This document shows positions 13,226-22,220 of a stretch of DNA of 64,000 nt, one piece after another; positions within the stretch are counted from its first letter, which is position 1, and each line of letters starts with the position of its first letter. Both the position numbers and the translations under genes were made by a program. The notes under the pieces are model-generated. The model was not told the origin of the DNA and made no database searches. It saw only the letters and a list, made by a program, of their open reading frames with translations. Origin of the DNA: Vibrio cincinnatiensis DSM 19608 (GTDB taxonomy: Bacteria > Pseudomonadota > Gammaproteobacteria > Enterobacterales > Vibrionaceae); the NCBI RefSeq assembly GCF_900167345.1, contig NZ_FUXB01000006.1, positions 124,001 through 188,000 on the forward strand, given 5' to 3'.

Positions 13226-13388
13226 CTATTGATAACGCAATCGATTAAATCTTGAGTTATCGCAGGAGGAGCAAAACTCGGTATGGGCAGTGAATTTTCC
13301 CTGTCTCTTCATATCTCAAACATCTTTTCAACGTATTGTTACTCCTTGTTTTTTTATCTCTCTCTAAAGGCAACCATGGAAAGGCTTA

Positions 13389-16265
13389 TTAAAACAGATC
13401 GCGTAAATAAGTTTTGACACGTTGAATATGCTGATCAAGGTCTACCTGACTTTGCTGTGTTGTGTCGAGGAATTGAGAAGCATAACGCTGATAGATTTTT
13501 TGTTCTAAAAAGATCAAATAGAGTTTTGGATCAATATGACCGCTGGTCGCCATGTCTGTCATAATATCGATGGATTCGGCGAGAGTTTTGGCTTTCTTGT
13601 ACGGCCTATCGCTGGATGTCAGTGCTTCAAAAACATCAGCGATAGCCATGATACGGGCGGGGATGGACAATTGTTGCTCATTTAAGCCTCGAGGGTAGCC
13701 TTTTCCATCCATGCGTTCATGATGCCCACCTGCAATATCGGGCACATGTTTGAGATGTTCGGGATAGGGGAGGCGTTTGAGCATGAGGATAGTTTGGACA
13801 ATATGGTCATTAATCATAAAGCGTTCTTCATCGTTGAGCGTGCCTCGACGGATGCATAGATTGTACAGTTCCCCTCGGTTATATCGTAGCGCACCCGGTT
13901 GTAGTACAAATTTTTCTGGCCAAATATCTTGAGGTGCTTGGCCTGTTTCCCATTGAATTTGATGGACCGCTTTGTCGGCCAGTACATTTTCCATCACGGG
14001 GAGGGATGGGGTTTCTGTATGACGTTTGGCTTCTAACCATGAAATCCCGAGTTGATCATCCAGCGTTCGTTTCCACTGGCGCTGAGCGATCTGTTTTAAG
14101 CGAATGATCGCTTCATCACTCATACATTCAGAGCCCAGGTTACATTGTGCGACAAAAGCAAAATCATCATCGAGACTCTGTTGCTCATGAATTCGCTGTG
14201 CTTCTAAGGCGATAGGGTCTCCTCCTTGAGCAATGCCTTGCCAGTAATCAACCTCGGCTTGGCATTTTAATAGTTCAAACCGCATCCGTATTTCGTGGAT
14301 TCGATCATAAATGGTTTCAAGTTTGGTGGCTTTATCGACCACGTATTCGGGGGTCGTGACTTTACCGCAATCGTGCATCCAAGCGGCGAGCATCAGCTCT
14401 TCCCACTGCTCAGAAGATAAAGAAAAACTTGGGAAATACTGGTTGTCTTGGCTGGCGGCCTCAGCCAGCAGGCGAGTTAACTCTGGTACTCGCTGGCAAT
14501 GCCCACCTGTATAGGGGGATTTAGTATCAATAGCGGAAGCGATAAGAGTGATAAAGGCATTCAACATTTCTTTTTGTTGCTGCATTTTATCAATATTATC
14601 TTTAGCAATTTCTGCAAAGCTGAGCACTTCGCGTAAAAATGCGTGCTTGTCCGCTTGAGCTTTGGTGATGGCACGTTCATAACCTAAATTGAGTACCCCA
14701 ACAAGCTGGCGAGCTTGGTTTAGGAGGGGGAATAGATAAATGTCGCTATTGTAGAGCTGTTCTCGATAAGCGTGCAGAAGGTTATCTTGGCGAGTGAGAT
14801 GTACCGTTTCACCTTGACGTAGCTGAGCAAGCAACCAAGGGGTTTCTTGCACCAAGGTGTTGATGTCAATTTTGAATGGAATGATGGCGTGATTTGCGGC
14901 GGTGGTGAAGCGCTGAGTTTCACTTGAATAGGTATAAAGCAAGATGGTTTCTGCTCGAGTCACGAGATAACTTTGGTGGGTAATAATTTTGGCTAACACA
15001 TCAAAGTCTTGGTTTGAGGCAGTATCTCGTAGTAAACGGAGTAGATCATGCAGCGTATGCTCCATCAATTCGATAGACTTCGTTAAATCGGCCACTTCTT
15101 TGATTGCGCTTTTGGGGTAGCGTGTTTTTTGAAAATCAAAGCGGGAGATATTGTCTGTTTGTACCACCAAATTGGTCAGGGGTCTTGCAAGTCGTTCAGC
15201 CACTAGCCAAACGATGATAAAGCATACGCCTAGCAGTAATAAAGCGACCGATACTTGCCTGTCTCGCATGGAAAGCAGGGTAGCAAGAATATCTTTTTGT
15301 GGGGTGGCTTCTGCTAAAAAAAGGTGTGTGTGTGGATTAAGGCTTACTGGCGTGAGGGTGATGGACCAATCTTCATTTGCTAATTGAAGGGTTTCATACA
15401 GTGTTTGATGGCTGATCCGGTGAGCAACGGAGGCAAATATGCCAGTTTTCAATTTTTCGTTGATGGTGGCTTGATCATCGTCGAGTTGCAAGATGGTATT
15501 GTGCTGTGCCAATAGGTTAAATTGTCGATCAAAGAGAGCCAATCGGGTGTTAGCTGAAAAACCAATTCGAGATAACTGCTGAGAGAGAGAATCTAAGGTA
15601 AAGTCAGCGCCAACCACTTTGCTGCCGTCGGCGGAGCGACGAGAAAAGGTAATCCCTGGTGTTTGTAAAAAGTAGAAAAAATAAGGGTCAGTTAAACGAA
15701 CCTCGCCATCTGGCTGAGCGCTTTCATACCAAGGCCGGATTCGAGGGTCAAAAGCATTATCTTGTGTTTCTTGAAAATCAATGATTTGTAATTGTTCATC
15801 AAGAAAGGTCACTTTATTCCACCCATCAACCTTAGTCTCGTTCACCAATAAGACGGCGTGTTCAGGTGCTTGAAAGTGGTGTTGGGTCTCTCTTGTAAAA
15901 AGGGGGCGAATCTGTGTGAAGTCGCCATTGTCACTGCCGTAGTAAAGGGCAACTAAGTCTTGGTTACGTTGAAATACCAATTGTAATGAGGCTAGCCAGC
16001 GAACATCTTCGCTCACGGAATTTGGACTCTCAATAAAACGACTATAGGCGAGAAAATCTAAAGCCGTCAGAAGCGGAGCACTTTTTTGTTGAAAGGCATT
16101 TTCTAATTTTTTGCTATTTTCATGACTGATGGATTTGGCGCTGGTAGTGAGCAGACGTTGTGAATGTTGGTAACTAATGGTGATAAGGGCAACGCCAATA
16201 AAGGTCACCAGCACCAAAAATAAGGTACTAATCTGAATGCTTAAAGGGTAGTGGCGTCTAATCAT
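13389..16265 (-). CDS. Membrane HD-GYP c-di-GMP phosphodiesterase with Cache, HAMP-like and GAF regions
   Basis: 958 residues. Order: N-terminal membrane helix (about 10-30), long periplasmic Cache-like sensor, second membrane helix (about 330-355), HAMP-like stretch with ARPLTNLVVQ, a GAF-like region (about 410-570), and a C-terminal HD-GYP domain. The HD pair is His631-Asp632 (MHDCGKVTTPE), the GYP triad is Gly856-Tyr857-Pro858 (HHERMDGKGYPRG), followed by RIMAIADVFEALTSSDRPYK. All metal-site landmarks are present, so cyclic-di-GMP hydrolysis is likely. A roughly 150-residue insertion separates the two halves of the domain. I chose ATG 16265 (MIRRHYPLS) because AAGGA lies 7 bases upstream; the open frame reaches 16322. 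The ligand is unknown. Confidence 0.92.
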   Translation of the reverse strand: MIRRHYPLSIQISTLFLVLVTFIGVALITISYQHSQRLLTTSAKSISHENSKKLENAFQQKSAPLLTALDFLAYSRFIESPNSVSEDVRWLASLQLVFQRNQDLVALYYGSDNGDFTQIRPLFTRETQHHFQAPEHAVLLVNETKVDGWNKVTFLDEQLQIIDFQETQDNAFDPRIRPWYESAQPDGEVRLTDPYFFYFLQTPGITFSRRSADGSKVVGADFTLDSLSQQLSRIGFSANTRLALFDRQFNLLAQHNTILQLDDDQATINEKLKTGIFASVAHRISHQTLYETLQLANEDWSITLTPVSLNPHTHLFLAEATPQKDILATLLSMRDRQVSVALLLLGVCFIIVWLVAERLARPLTNLVVQTDNISRFDFQKTRYPKSAIKEVADLTKSIELMEHTLHDLLRLLRDTASNQDFDVLAKIITHQSYLVTRAETILLYTYSSETQRFTTAANHAIIPFKIDINTLVQETPWLLAQLRQGETVHLTRQDNLLHAYREQLYNSDIYLFPLLNQARQLVGVLNLGYERAITKAQADKHAFLREVLSFAEIAKDNIDKMQQQKEMLNAFITLIASAIDTKSPYTGGHCQRVPELTRLLAEAASQDNQYFPSFSLSSEQWEELMLAAWMHDCGKVTTPEYVVDKATKLETIYDRIHEIRMRFELLKCQAEVDYWQGIAQGGDPIALEAQRIHEQQSLDDDFAFVAQCNLGSECMSDEAIIRLKQIAQRQWKRTLDDQLGISWLEAKRHTETPSLPVMENVLADKAVHQIQWETGQAPQDIWPEKFVLQPGALRYNRGELYNLCIRRGTLNDEERFMINDHIVQTILMLKRLPYPEHLKHVPDIAGGHHERMDGKGYPRGLNEQQLSIPARIMAIADVFEALTSSDRPYKKAKTLAESIDIMTDMATSGHIDPKLYLIFLEQKIYQRYASQFLDTTQQSQVDLDQHIQRVKTYLRDLF

Positions 16266-16506
16266 CAAGTTATCCTTATCCATTCGGTAAACTAAGTATT
16301 GTTCAACCTGAGTAACTTGCAAAAAAATTAGTAAATTGTGTGAGTTAGCAAAGAGTTCTCTCTTTAATCGTTTAGGTTTTTGCTATGAAATTATGGGGAA
16401 TATTTGTTTAATCAATGGGTTTGGTTCGCTTGAAGACCAGACTCTATTGGTAACCTTTTTATGTGGCTGGTAAACTGATCTCCGCTTAAACATGAGGAGG
16501 GGTAGA

Positions 16507-17262
16507 ATGAGACTTGCTGTGGATACTCATACACATACGTATGCGAGTGGTCATGCTTATAGTACGTTAATTGAAAATGCTAAGGCGGCCAGTGATAATG
16601 GGCTAACCATGTTTTGTACGACCGATCACGCTGAGTCTATGCCGGGTGCTCCGCATTATTGGTTCTTTGCGAATCAGCGAATTTTACCTCGCTTTTTGCA
16701 CCATGTTGCTATCATTCGAGGGGTTGAATCCAATATCCTTAATACTCAAGGCGAGGTTGATCTTCACCCTTCGGTTGATCAACATTTAGATTGGATTATT
16801 GCCAGTTTTCATGAGCCTGTTTTTCCACCTAGCACGAAAGCGGCTCATACACAAGCGCTTATCAATACGATAAAAAGTGGCCGAGTGGATGCATTAGGGC
16901 ACTTAGGAAATCCCAATTTTGATTTTGATTTTGAAGCAGTGGTTGGTTGCGCGGCGGAGTATAATGTTGCTATCGAAATTAATAACAGCACTTTAAAAGG
17001 GCACAGCCGAGTTGGCAGCGTCGAACGCTGTTATCATATTGCTGAAGTTGCGAAAGCGGCCGGAGCCTGGATAACCACAGGAAGTGATGCTCATTTTTGC
17101 CAAGATGTTGGGAATTTAACCTTGGCAAGTGAGTTATTAGATAAGGTTGGCGTTGAACCATCCCGCGTGATTACCCATAGCCCGCAGCAATTTTTGGCAT
17201 TTCTGACACTACGAGGGCGTCAGCCGATTTCTGAATATCAATCCCTACTACTACAGGGTTGA
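16507..17262 (+). CDS. ycdX: PHP-domain phosphatase, YcdX family
   Basis: 251 residues. It starts [20 protein letters not shown], the first metal-binding motif of PHP proteins, followed by [32 protein letters not shown] and ITTGSDAHF, the remaining His/Asp ligands of the trinuclear zinc site seen in E. coli YcdX. Family members are phosphatases of low known specificity and affect swarming in E. coli. AGGAGGGG precedes ATG 16507, so the upstream in-frame ATG at 16492 is rejected. It is divergent from the HD-GYP gene. Confidence 0.9.
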   Translation: MRLAVDTHTHTYASGHAYSTLIENAKAASDNGLTMFCTTDHAESMPGAPHYWFFANQRILPRFLHHVAIIRGVESNILNTQGEVDLHPSVDQHLDWIIASFHEPVFPPSTKAAHTQALINTIKSGRVDALGHLGNPNFDFDFEAVVGCAAEYNVAIEINNSTLKGHSRVGSVERCYHIAEVAKAAGAWITTGSDAHFCQDVGNLTLASELLDKVGVEPSRVITHSPQQFLAFLTLRGRQPISEYQSLLLQG

Positions 17263-17341
17263 GGATCCATCACTGTATTTTCTCTCTCATGATTAATGAA
17301 ACTATTAGGATAATAACAACACCACAAAAGGAAGCCATACA

Positions 17342-17731
17342 ATGAAAAAATGTTTATTGCTGAGTGCCGGATTATTATTTGCTGCCGGACAGGGATTTGC
17401 GGCGGATATGGATATGAAGCAGATCATGCAGCAGATGAAACTAGAGTTTAAAGGCGCAGCAGAAGCTCAGAGTGTTGAGGAGATGCAAGAGCCCATCACG
17501 CAGTTGAGTCTATTGGTTGTTCAAGCCAAGCAGACACCATACCCGCCAGAAAGAGCGGGCATTTACCAAGAAGGATTTAATAAGCTGGCGGTTGCATTAA
17601 ATAAAGCCACGAATGAGTTGGCAAGTGGCGAGTTTGATGCCGCCAAACTGACTCTCAAAGAGGTGGATGATCTCCGTATCGAATACCATGAGAAGAAAAA
17701 GCCCAGTATTTTTAAACGGTTGTTTGGTTAG
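17342..17731 (+). CDS. cybC: Periplasmic cytochrome b562 family protein
   Basis: 129 residues with a signal peptide (MKKCLLLSAGLLFAAGQGFA) and a four-helix bundle body. In E. coli cytochrome b562 the heme is held by a Met near the start and a His near the end. Here Met residues occur in MKQIMQQMKLEFKGA and the only late His is in IEYHEKKKPS, so non-covalent b-type heme binding is possible. There is no CxxCH. The C-terminus is longer and basic (KKKPSIFKRLFG). The electron-transfer partner is unknown. Confidence 0.8.
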   Translation: MKKCLLLSAGLLFAAGQGFAADMDMKQIMQQMKLEFKGAAEAQSVEEMQEPITQLSLLVVQAKQTPYPPERAGIYQEGFNKLAVALNKATNELASGEFDAAKLTLKEVDDLRIEYHEKKKPSIFKRLFG

Positions 17732-17755
17732 TTCATCACTCAGTGAAAACCATAG

Positions 17756-17790
17756 ATGCTCAAGCCCCTCGTGCTTGAGCATTGTTGTTT
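17756..17790. terminator. Bidirectional terminator between cybC and the LysR gene
   Basis: Stem ATGCTCAAGC / GCTTGAGCAT (10 bp, 7-base loop) followed by TGTTGTTT on the plus strand, between two convergent genes. Confidence 0.8.
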
Positions 17791-18721
17791 ATGTCGGTAG
17801 CGTCTCTAATTTGGGTTTAAGGTGTCGTAAAATAAAGTCAATAAAGACGCGTAATCGAGCGGGCATATATTTGGTTTGAGCATATTGCATCGCAATGGCG
17901 CCATGATAATTACTTTTTATCGTCCAATTTTGTAATAACTGAACAACGTTTCCCTCTGCTAATGCGTCTTGTACAACAAAGTCATGAAAAATACCGATAC
18001 CTAAGCCATTTTTCACCGCATTTAGACGCATTTGAGAATGATTGACGGCATACCGACCCGTTACTGGAATGGTATGAAATTCATCTTCTTTCAGAAAATC
18101 CCAAATATGATCTCGTTCTGTCTCCGCGAGATATAGGCAATCATGATGGACTAATTCTGTTGGATGCTGAGGGCGACCTCGTTCTTTTACATAATCTGGG
18201 CTTGCGCATAGTACGAGATTTGTTTTACACAACTCTCGTAAGACTAAATTCTCATCGGGCCTATCGGTGAGTTTGAACGCCACATCAATATTGTGACGAA
18301 AAAGATCAATTTCTCCGTCGGCAACCCGTAATTTGAGCTGAATATGGGGGTATTGTTTCAGAAAGGGAATGACGAACGGTTGCAATACGGAGTTAAGAAA
18401 TGCTTCAGGTGCGGCCACGGTTAGTGAGCCGGAAGGCTCGGTGTGATCGGCGTTCGAGAGTTCAAAGGCTTGTTGGGCTGCGTTGACCATGACTAAGCAT
18501 TGATCGTAAACCCTTTGTCCCGCTTGAGTAATCACGAGCTTTCGAGTGGTTCTTTCAAACAATTTCACAGAAAGTGCTAGCTCAAGGCGAGTAATTAATT
18601 TGCTTAAAGCCGATGGTGTGACTCCAAGTTTATGCGCCGCGGCAGTAAAACTGCCTTCATTGACCACTAAAATAAAAGTGGCTAAGTCAGGGAGTAGGCT
18701 GATGAGTTTTGTATTAAGCAT
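17789..18721 (-). CDS. LysR-family transcriptional regulator
   Basis: 310 residues with the typical N-terminal winged helix-turn-helix (LATFILVVNEGSFTAAAHKLGVTP, shown in parts: NEGSFTAAAHKL, SALSKLITRLE) and a C-terminal effector domain from about residue 95 (SGSLTVAAPEAFLNSVL). It belongs to the CrgA/PA2206-like group by its RVYDQC and GRPQHPTELVHHDCL segments, but the target is not apparent. It is convergent with cybC, and its promoter faces the long gap before kbl, so kbl-tdh or itself are the nearest possible targets. Confidence 0.9.
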   Translation of the reverse strand: MLNTKLISLLPDLATFILVVNEGSFTAAAHKLGVTPSALSKLITRLELALSVKLFERTTRKLVITQAGQRVYDQCLVMVNAAQQAFELSNADHTEPSGSLTVAAPEAFLNSVLQPFVIPFLKQYPHIQLKLRVADGEIDLFRHNIDVAFKLTDRPDENLVLRELCKTNLVLCASPDYVKERGRPQHPTELVHHDCLYLAETERDHIWDFLKEDEFHTIPVTGRYAVNHSQMRLNAVKNGLGIGIFHDFVVQDALAEGNVVQLLQNWTIKSNYHGAIAMQYAQTKYMPARLRVFIDFILRHLKPKLETLPT

Positions 18722-19384
18722 AATCGTTGTGCTTATTCTTATTAATTGCCAATAGGAGTGAATAAAAATCCATCGGCAGGAAAGTAGGATTGTGTCGTGA
18801 CCACCTTCTCACCAATAGTGTGTTGGTTTGCTTTATTTTATATTGTCGCCAAATGCTCTTTATAATCAAAATAGAATGTGTGGCGCTCTTCATTGTGCAT
18901 TTTATCGTGAGTCATGCGGTTACTTTGACAGAAACGTGTTATTTTGGCAGATTAATAACCAATCAGCCTTTGTGTATCATTTTTGATACTCGTTTTTGTG
19001 ATCTTAAGCAAAGATTATTCACTCGATTCTACTATGGCTAACTGGGCTATTAATAAATTAAAAATATTCTGTGATTAGGGAAACACTTTATCTATTAAAG
19101 GCCGTGAAACCAATGGATAGGCATTATTCCTATTCTGATTAATTTATTCTTCTCTCTGTATTTTTTCTTTCTTCCAGATAAATATCTTTATTTATGATTT
19201 AAATTCACAAATGGTTTTCCATAACTCGAGATAATTCTCAGACTACACTTCTATTACACTGATGAAAATTCTCAATATTAAAGTCATCATCGATAGATAA
19301 TAGGTTTGGTTTTACAGTGTAAATGAGAAGGGCTCTGACCCGTTTTCTTAACCAATGAACAAGAATATAAAGAAGGATCATGCA
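18722..19384. other. Intergenic region between lysR and kbl
   Basis: About 660 bp, AT-rich in its second half. It must hold the divergent promoters of the LysR gene and kbl-tdh. A reading frame at 18790-19041 has no ribosome site and an unlikely composition, so I do not call it. I see no strong hairpin or known operator. Confidence 0.5.
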
Positions 19385-20581
19385 ATGTCTTGTGATTTTT
19401 ATCAGCAGATACGCCAACAGCTTGACGATGTTAAAACAGAAGGTCTCTATAAGTCTGAGCGTATCATTACGTCACAACAGCAAGCGGCAGTTCGTATTTC
19501 TACTGGTGAAGAGGTTCTTAATTTTTGTGCAAACAATTATTTAGGGCTTGCCAATCATCCTCAATTGATTGAAGCGGCTAAAAGCGGGATGGATGAGCAT
19601 GGATTTGGTATGGCCTCGGTGCGTTTTATCTGTGGTACGCAAGATATCCATAAACAGCTTGAAGAGAAGCTCTCTATTTTCCTTGGTAAAGAAGATACCA
19701 TTCTCTACACCTCGTGTTTTGATGCTAATACAGGGCTATTTGAAACCCTATTAGAGAAAGAAGATGCCATCATTTCTGATGCTCTAAATCATGCTTCGAT
19801 CATCGATGGTGTTCGTTTATGTAAAGCCATGCGTTTTCGTTACAGCAATAACAACATGCAAGAGTTAGAAGAGCAGTTGATTGCCGCCGACAACGCAGGG
19901 GCGCGTCATAAATTGATTGTCACGGATGGCGTTTTTTCAATGGACGGCGTGGTGGCTAATCTACCGGCGATTTGTGATTTAGCGGATCAGTACAATGCTC
20001 TGGTGATGGTGGATGATTCTCATGCGGTCGGCTTTATGGGCGCCAATGGGCGTGGTACTCATGAATATCATAATGTTATCGACAGAATCGATATTATTAC
20101 CGGAACGTTAGGCAAAGCCATGGGCGGCGCTTCTGGTGGCTATACCTCAGGTAAAAAAGAAGTGATTGACTGGCTTCGTCAACGTTCACGTCCTTATCTC
20201 TTTTCGAACTCCGTTGCCCCCGCGATTGTTGCGGCTTCTTTACGCGTATTGGATCTGTTAGCCGAAAGTGGAGAGCTGCGCGATAAATTATGGCTCAATG
20301 CTGCGCATTTCCGTACACGCATGGAGGCGGCGGGTTTCATCATGGGCGGAGCTGATCACGCGATCATTCCGATTATGCTTGGTGATGCAAAAGTCGCAGC
20401 TGAGTTTGCTGAACGCGCATTGGTGAAGGGCATTTATGTGGTTGGCTTTTCTTTCCCGGTCGTACCGAAAGGTCAGGCGCGGATCCGTACGCAAATGTCA
20501 GCAGCCCACAGTCGGGAGCAACTGGACAGAGCCATTGACGTCTTTATTGAAGTCGGCCAAGAGATGGGACTAATTAAATGA
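19385..20581 (+). CDS. kbl: 2-amino-3-ketobutyrate CoA ligase (glycine C-acetyltransferase)
   Basis: 398 residues, the same length as E. coli Kbl. PLP-dependent enzyme that splits 2-amino-3-ketobutyrate with CoA to glycine and acetyl-CoA, the second step of threonine breakdown. Seen: [20 protein letters not shown] segment ([14 protein letters not shown]), [39 protein letters not shown] and the PLP lysine in [16 protein letters not shown] 19385 has AAGGA eight bases upstream; the in-frame ATG at 19355 has none. The stop overlaps tdh by ATGA. Confidence 0.98.
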   Translation: MSCDFYQQIRQQLDDVKTEGLYKSERIITSQQQAAVRISTGEEVLNFCANNYLGLANHPQLIEAAKSGMDEHGFGMASVRFICGTQDIHKQLEEKLSIFLGKEDTILYTSCFDANTGLFETLLEKEDAIISDALNHASIIDGVRLCKAMRFRYSNNNMQELEEQLIAADNAGARHKLIVTDGVFSMDGVVANLPAICDLADQYNALVMVDDSHAVGFMGANGRGTHEYHNVIDRIDIITGTLGKAMGGASGGYTSGKKEVIDWLRQRSRPYLFSNSVAPAIVAASLRVLDLLAESGELRDKLWLNAAHFRTRMEAAGFIMGGADHAIIPIMLGDAKVAAEFAERALVKGIYVVGFSFPVVPKGQARIRTQMSAAHSREQLDRAIDVFIEVGQEMGLIK

Positions 20582-21606
20582 AAATTAAAGCATTATCAAA
20601 GCTAAAACCAGAACAAGGGATCTGGATGACCGAAGTCGATATGCCAGAGCTTGGTCATAATGACTTACTGATTAAGATTAAAAAAACCGCCATTTGCGGC
20701 ACCGATGTGCATATTTACAATTGGGATGAATGGTCACAGAAAACCATCCCTGTGCCTATGGTCGTTGGCCATGAGTATGTGGGTGAAGTGGTTGGGATTG
20801 GTCAAGAAGTTCGCGGTTTTTCTATTGGTGATCGCGTTTCTGGTGAAGGTCATATTACCTGTGGTCATTGTCGTAACTGTCGTGGTGGGCGAACACATCT
20901 ATGCCGCAATACGATTGGTGTTGGTGTTAATCGTACTGGGGCATTTTCAGAATATTTAGTCATTCCCGCTTTTAATGCTTTTAAAATTCCCGCGGATATT
21001 TCTGATGATTTAGCAGCGATTTTTGATCCGTTTGGTAATGCGGTACATACGGCATTATCATTTGACTTAGTTGGGGAGGATGTTTTGATCACCGGTGCTG
21101 GCCCGATAGGAATAATGGCTGCCGCCGTGGCAAAACATGTCGGTGCTCGTCATGTTGTCATCTCTGATGTGAATGAATACCGCTTAGACTTAGCTCGTAA
21201 AATGGGAGTGACCCGTGCGGTGAATGTGGCGGAGCAGAGTTTAGAGTCGGTGATGGATGAATTAGACATGGCAGAAGGTTTTGATGTAGGCCTAGAAATG
21301 TCGGGAGTCCCCAGTGCGTTTAGCTCGATGCTGAAAACCATGAACCATGGTGGACGTATTGCACTATTAGGTATTCCACCTTCTGATATGGCGATAGACT
21401 GGAACCAAGTGATCTTTAAAGGGTTGGTGATAAAAGGCATTTATGGTCGTGAAATGTTCGAAACTTGGTACAAGATGGCAAGCCTCATTCAATCGGGCTT
21501 AGATTTAACCCCAATCATCACCCACCACTTCAAGGTCGATGATTTTCAAAAAGGCTTTGATGCTATGCGTAGCGGGGCTTCCGGCAAAGTTATCCTTGAT
21601 TGGTAA
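20578..21606 (+). CDS. tdh: L-threonine 3-dehydrogenase
   Basis: 342 residues, a zinc medium-chain dehydrogenase that oxidises threonine to 2-amino-3-ketobutyrate with NAD. Catalytic zinc Cys in [17 protein letters not shown] (about residue 38) with His in VGHEYVGEV, the structural zinc Cys cluster [15 protein letters not shown], and the Rossmann [15 protein letters not shown]. It is coupled to kbl by a 4-base overlap, and a hairpin with a short T-run follows. The kbl-tdh pair forms a complete threonine-to-glycine route. Confidence 0.98.
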   Translation: MKIKALSKLKPEQGIWMTEVDMPELGHNDLLIKIKKTAICGTDVHIYNWDEWSQKTIPVPMVVGHEYVGEVVGIGQEVRGFSIGDRVSGEGHITCGHCRNCRGGRTHLCRNTIGVGVNRTGAFSEYLVIPAFNAFKIPADISDDLAAIFDPFGNAVHTALSFDLVGEDVLITGAGPIGIMAAAVAKHVGARHVVISDVNEYRLDLARKMGVTRAVNVAEQSLESVMDELDMAEGFDVGLEMSGVPSAFSSMLKTMNHGGRIALLGIPPSDMAIDWNQVIFKGLVIKGIYGREMFETWYKMASLIQSGLDLTPIITHHFKVDDFQKGFDAMRSGASGKVILDW

Positions 21607-21629
21607 GCGTGTAACCCACAAGAAATAGT

Positions 21630-21652
21630 AAGGAGCTCAATGAGCTCCTTTT
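21630..21652 (+). terminator. kbl-tdh terminator
   Basis: Stem AAGGAGCTC / GAGCTCCTT (9 bp, loop AAT) followed by TTAAG, 24 bases after the tdh stop. Confidence 0.75.
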
Positions 21653-21860
21653 AAGTTATGGTATTGAAAAATAATCTTATTGGCATATACCCAGCCTACC
21701 CACCGCTATGCAATTTGCGTTGCAAAATGAAATGGTTGCATATCGCCTGATGAATAAGCGGTTCTGTTTTTTATGATGCTGTTGTGTCTGTTTTTAACGG
21801 CTGTTGCTCGATTCAGGGTATATGAGCCACATTTGTTTAGTCTAAAGGGTGACGAATACG

Positions 21861-22094
21861 CTAACAAGCGATCTGGTTACTCACTTCAAACTGAGTTTTA
21901 TCCCATTCGGTTAAGTTATCGGTGACTTTACCAATCAGTGGCAGTAAACGTCCTGCATCTCTTTCTTTAAAAGGATGATTAGTGATCACGGCAAACCCTG
22001 CAATGCAGTATTTCCCCCCTTTGGCCTGAATAAACTGGGCAAGAGAGTGGACGGCTTCTTCGCTGTAGGATTCAATTTTATAGAGATGGCCCAT
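21861..22094 (-). CDS. Hypothetical protein, 77 residues
   Basis: Starts MGHLYKIESYSEEAV, with GAGAGGAAAG well placed before the ATG, so it is likely translated. The body has two predicted helices around a central KYCIAGFAVITNHPF segment and ends SNQIAC. No membrane segment or known motif. It follows dhaR on the same strand after 126 bp and is convergent with tdh. I do not recognise the family; a link with the dha locus is only positional. Confidence 0.65.
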   Translation of the reverse strand: MGHLYKIESYSEEAVHSLAQFIQAKGGKYCIAGFAVITNHPFKERDAGRLLPLIGKVTDNLTEWDKTQFEVSNQIAC

Positions 22095-22220
22095 GATACT
22101 TTCCTCTCATTGGTTATTCAGCATGGTGACGAGTGAGCACTGAGTTATTTTTATTAAGCATATATGGTGCCAGTTTATATTAATTGAATAGAATAGATGT
22201 AAGGTATGTCTGGCAGTCGA

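Noticed and set aside
18790..19041. 83-codon reading frame upstream of kbl
   Set aside because: Cys/Phe/Ile-rich translation without a ribosome site; looks like non-coding AT-rich DNA.
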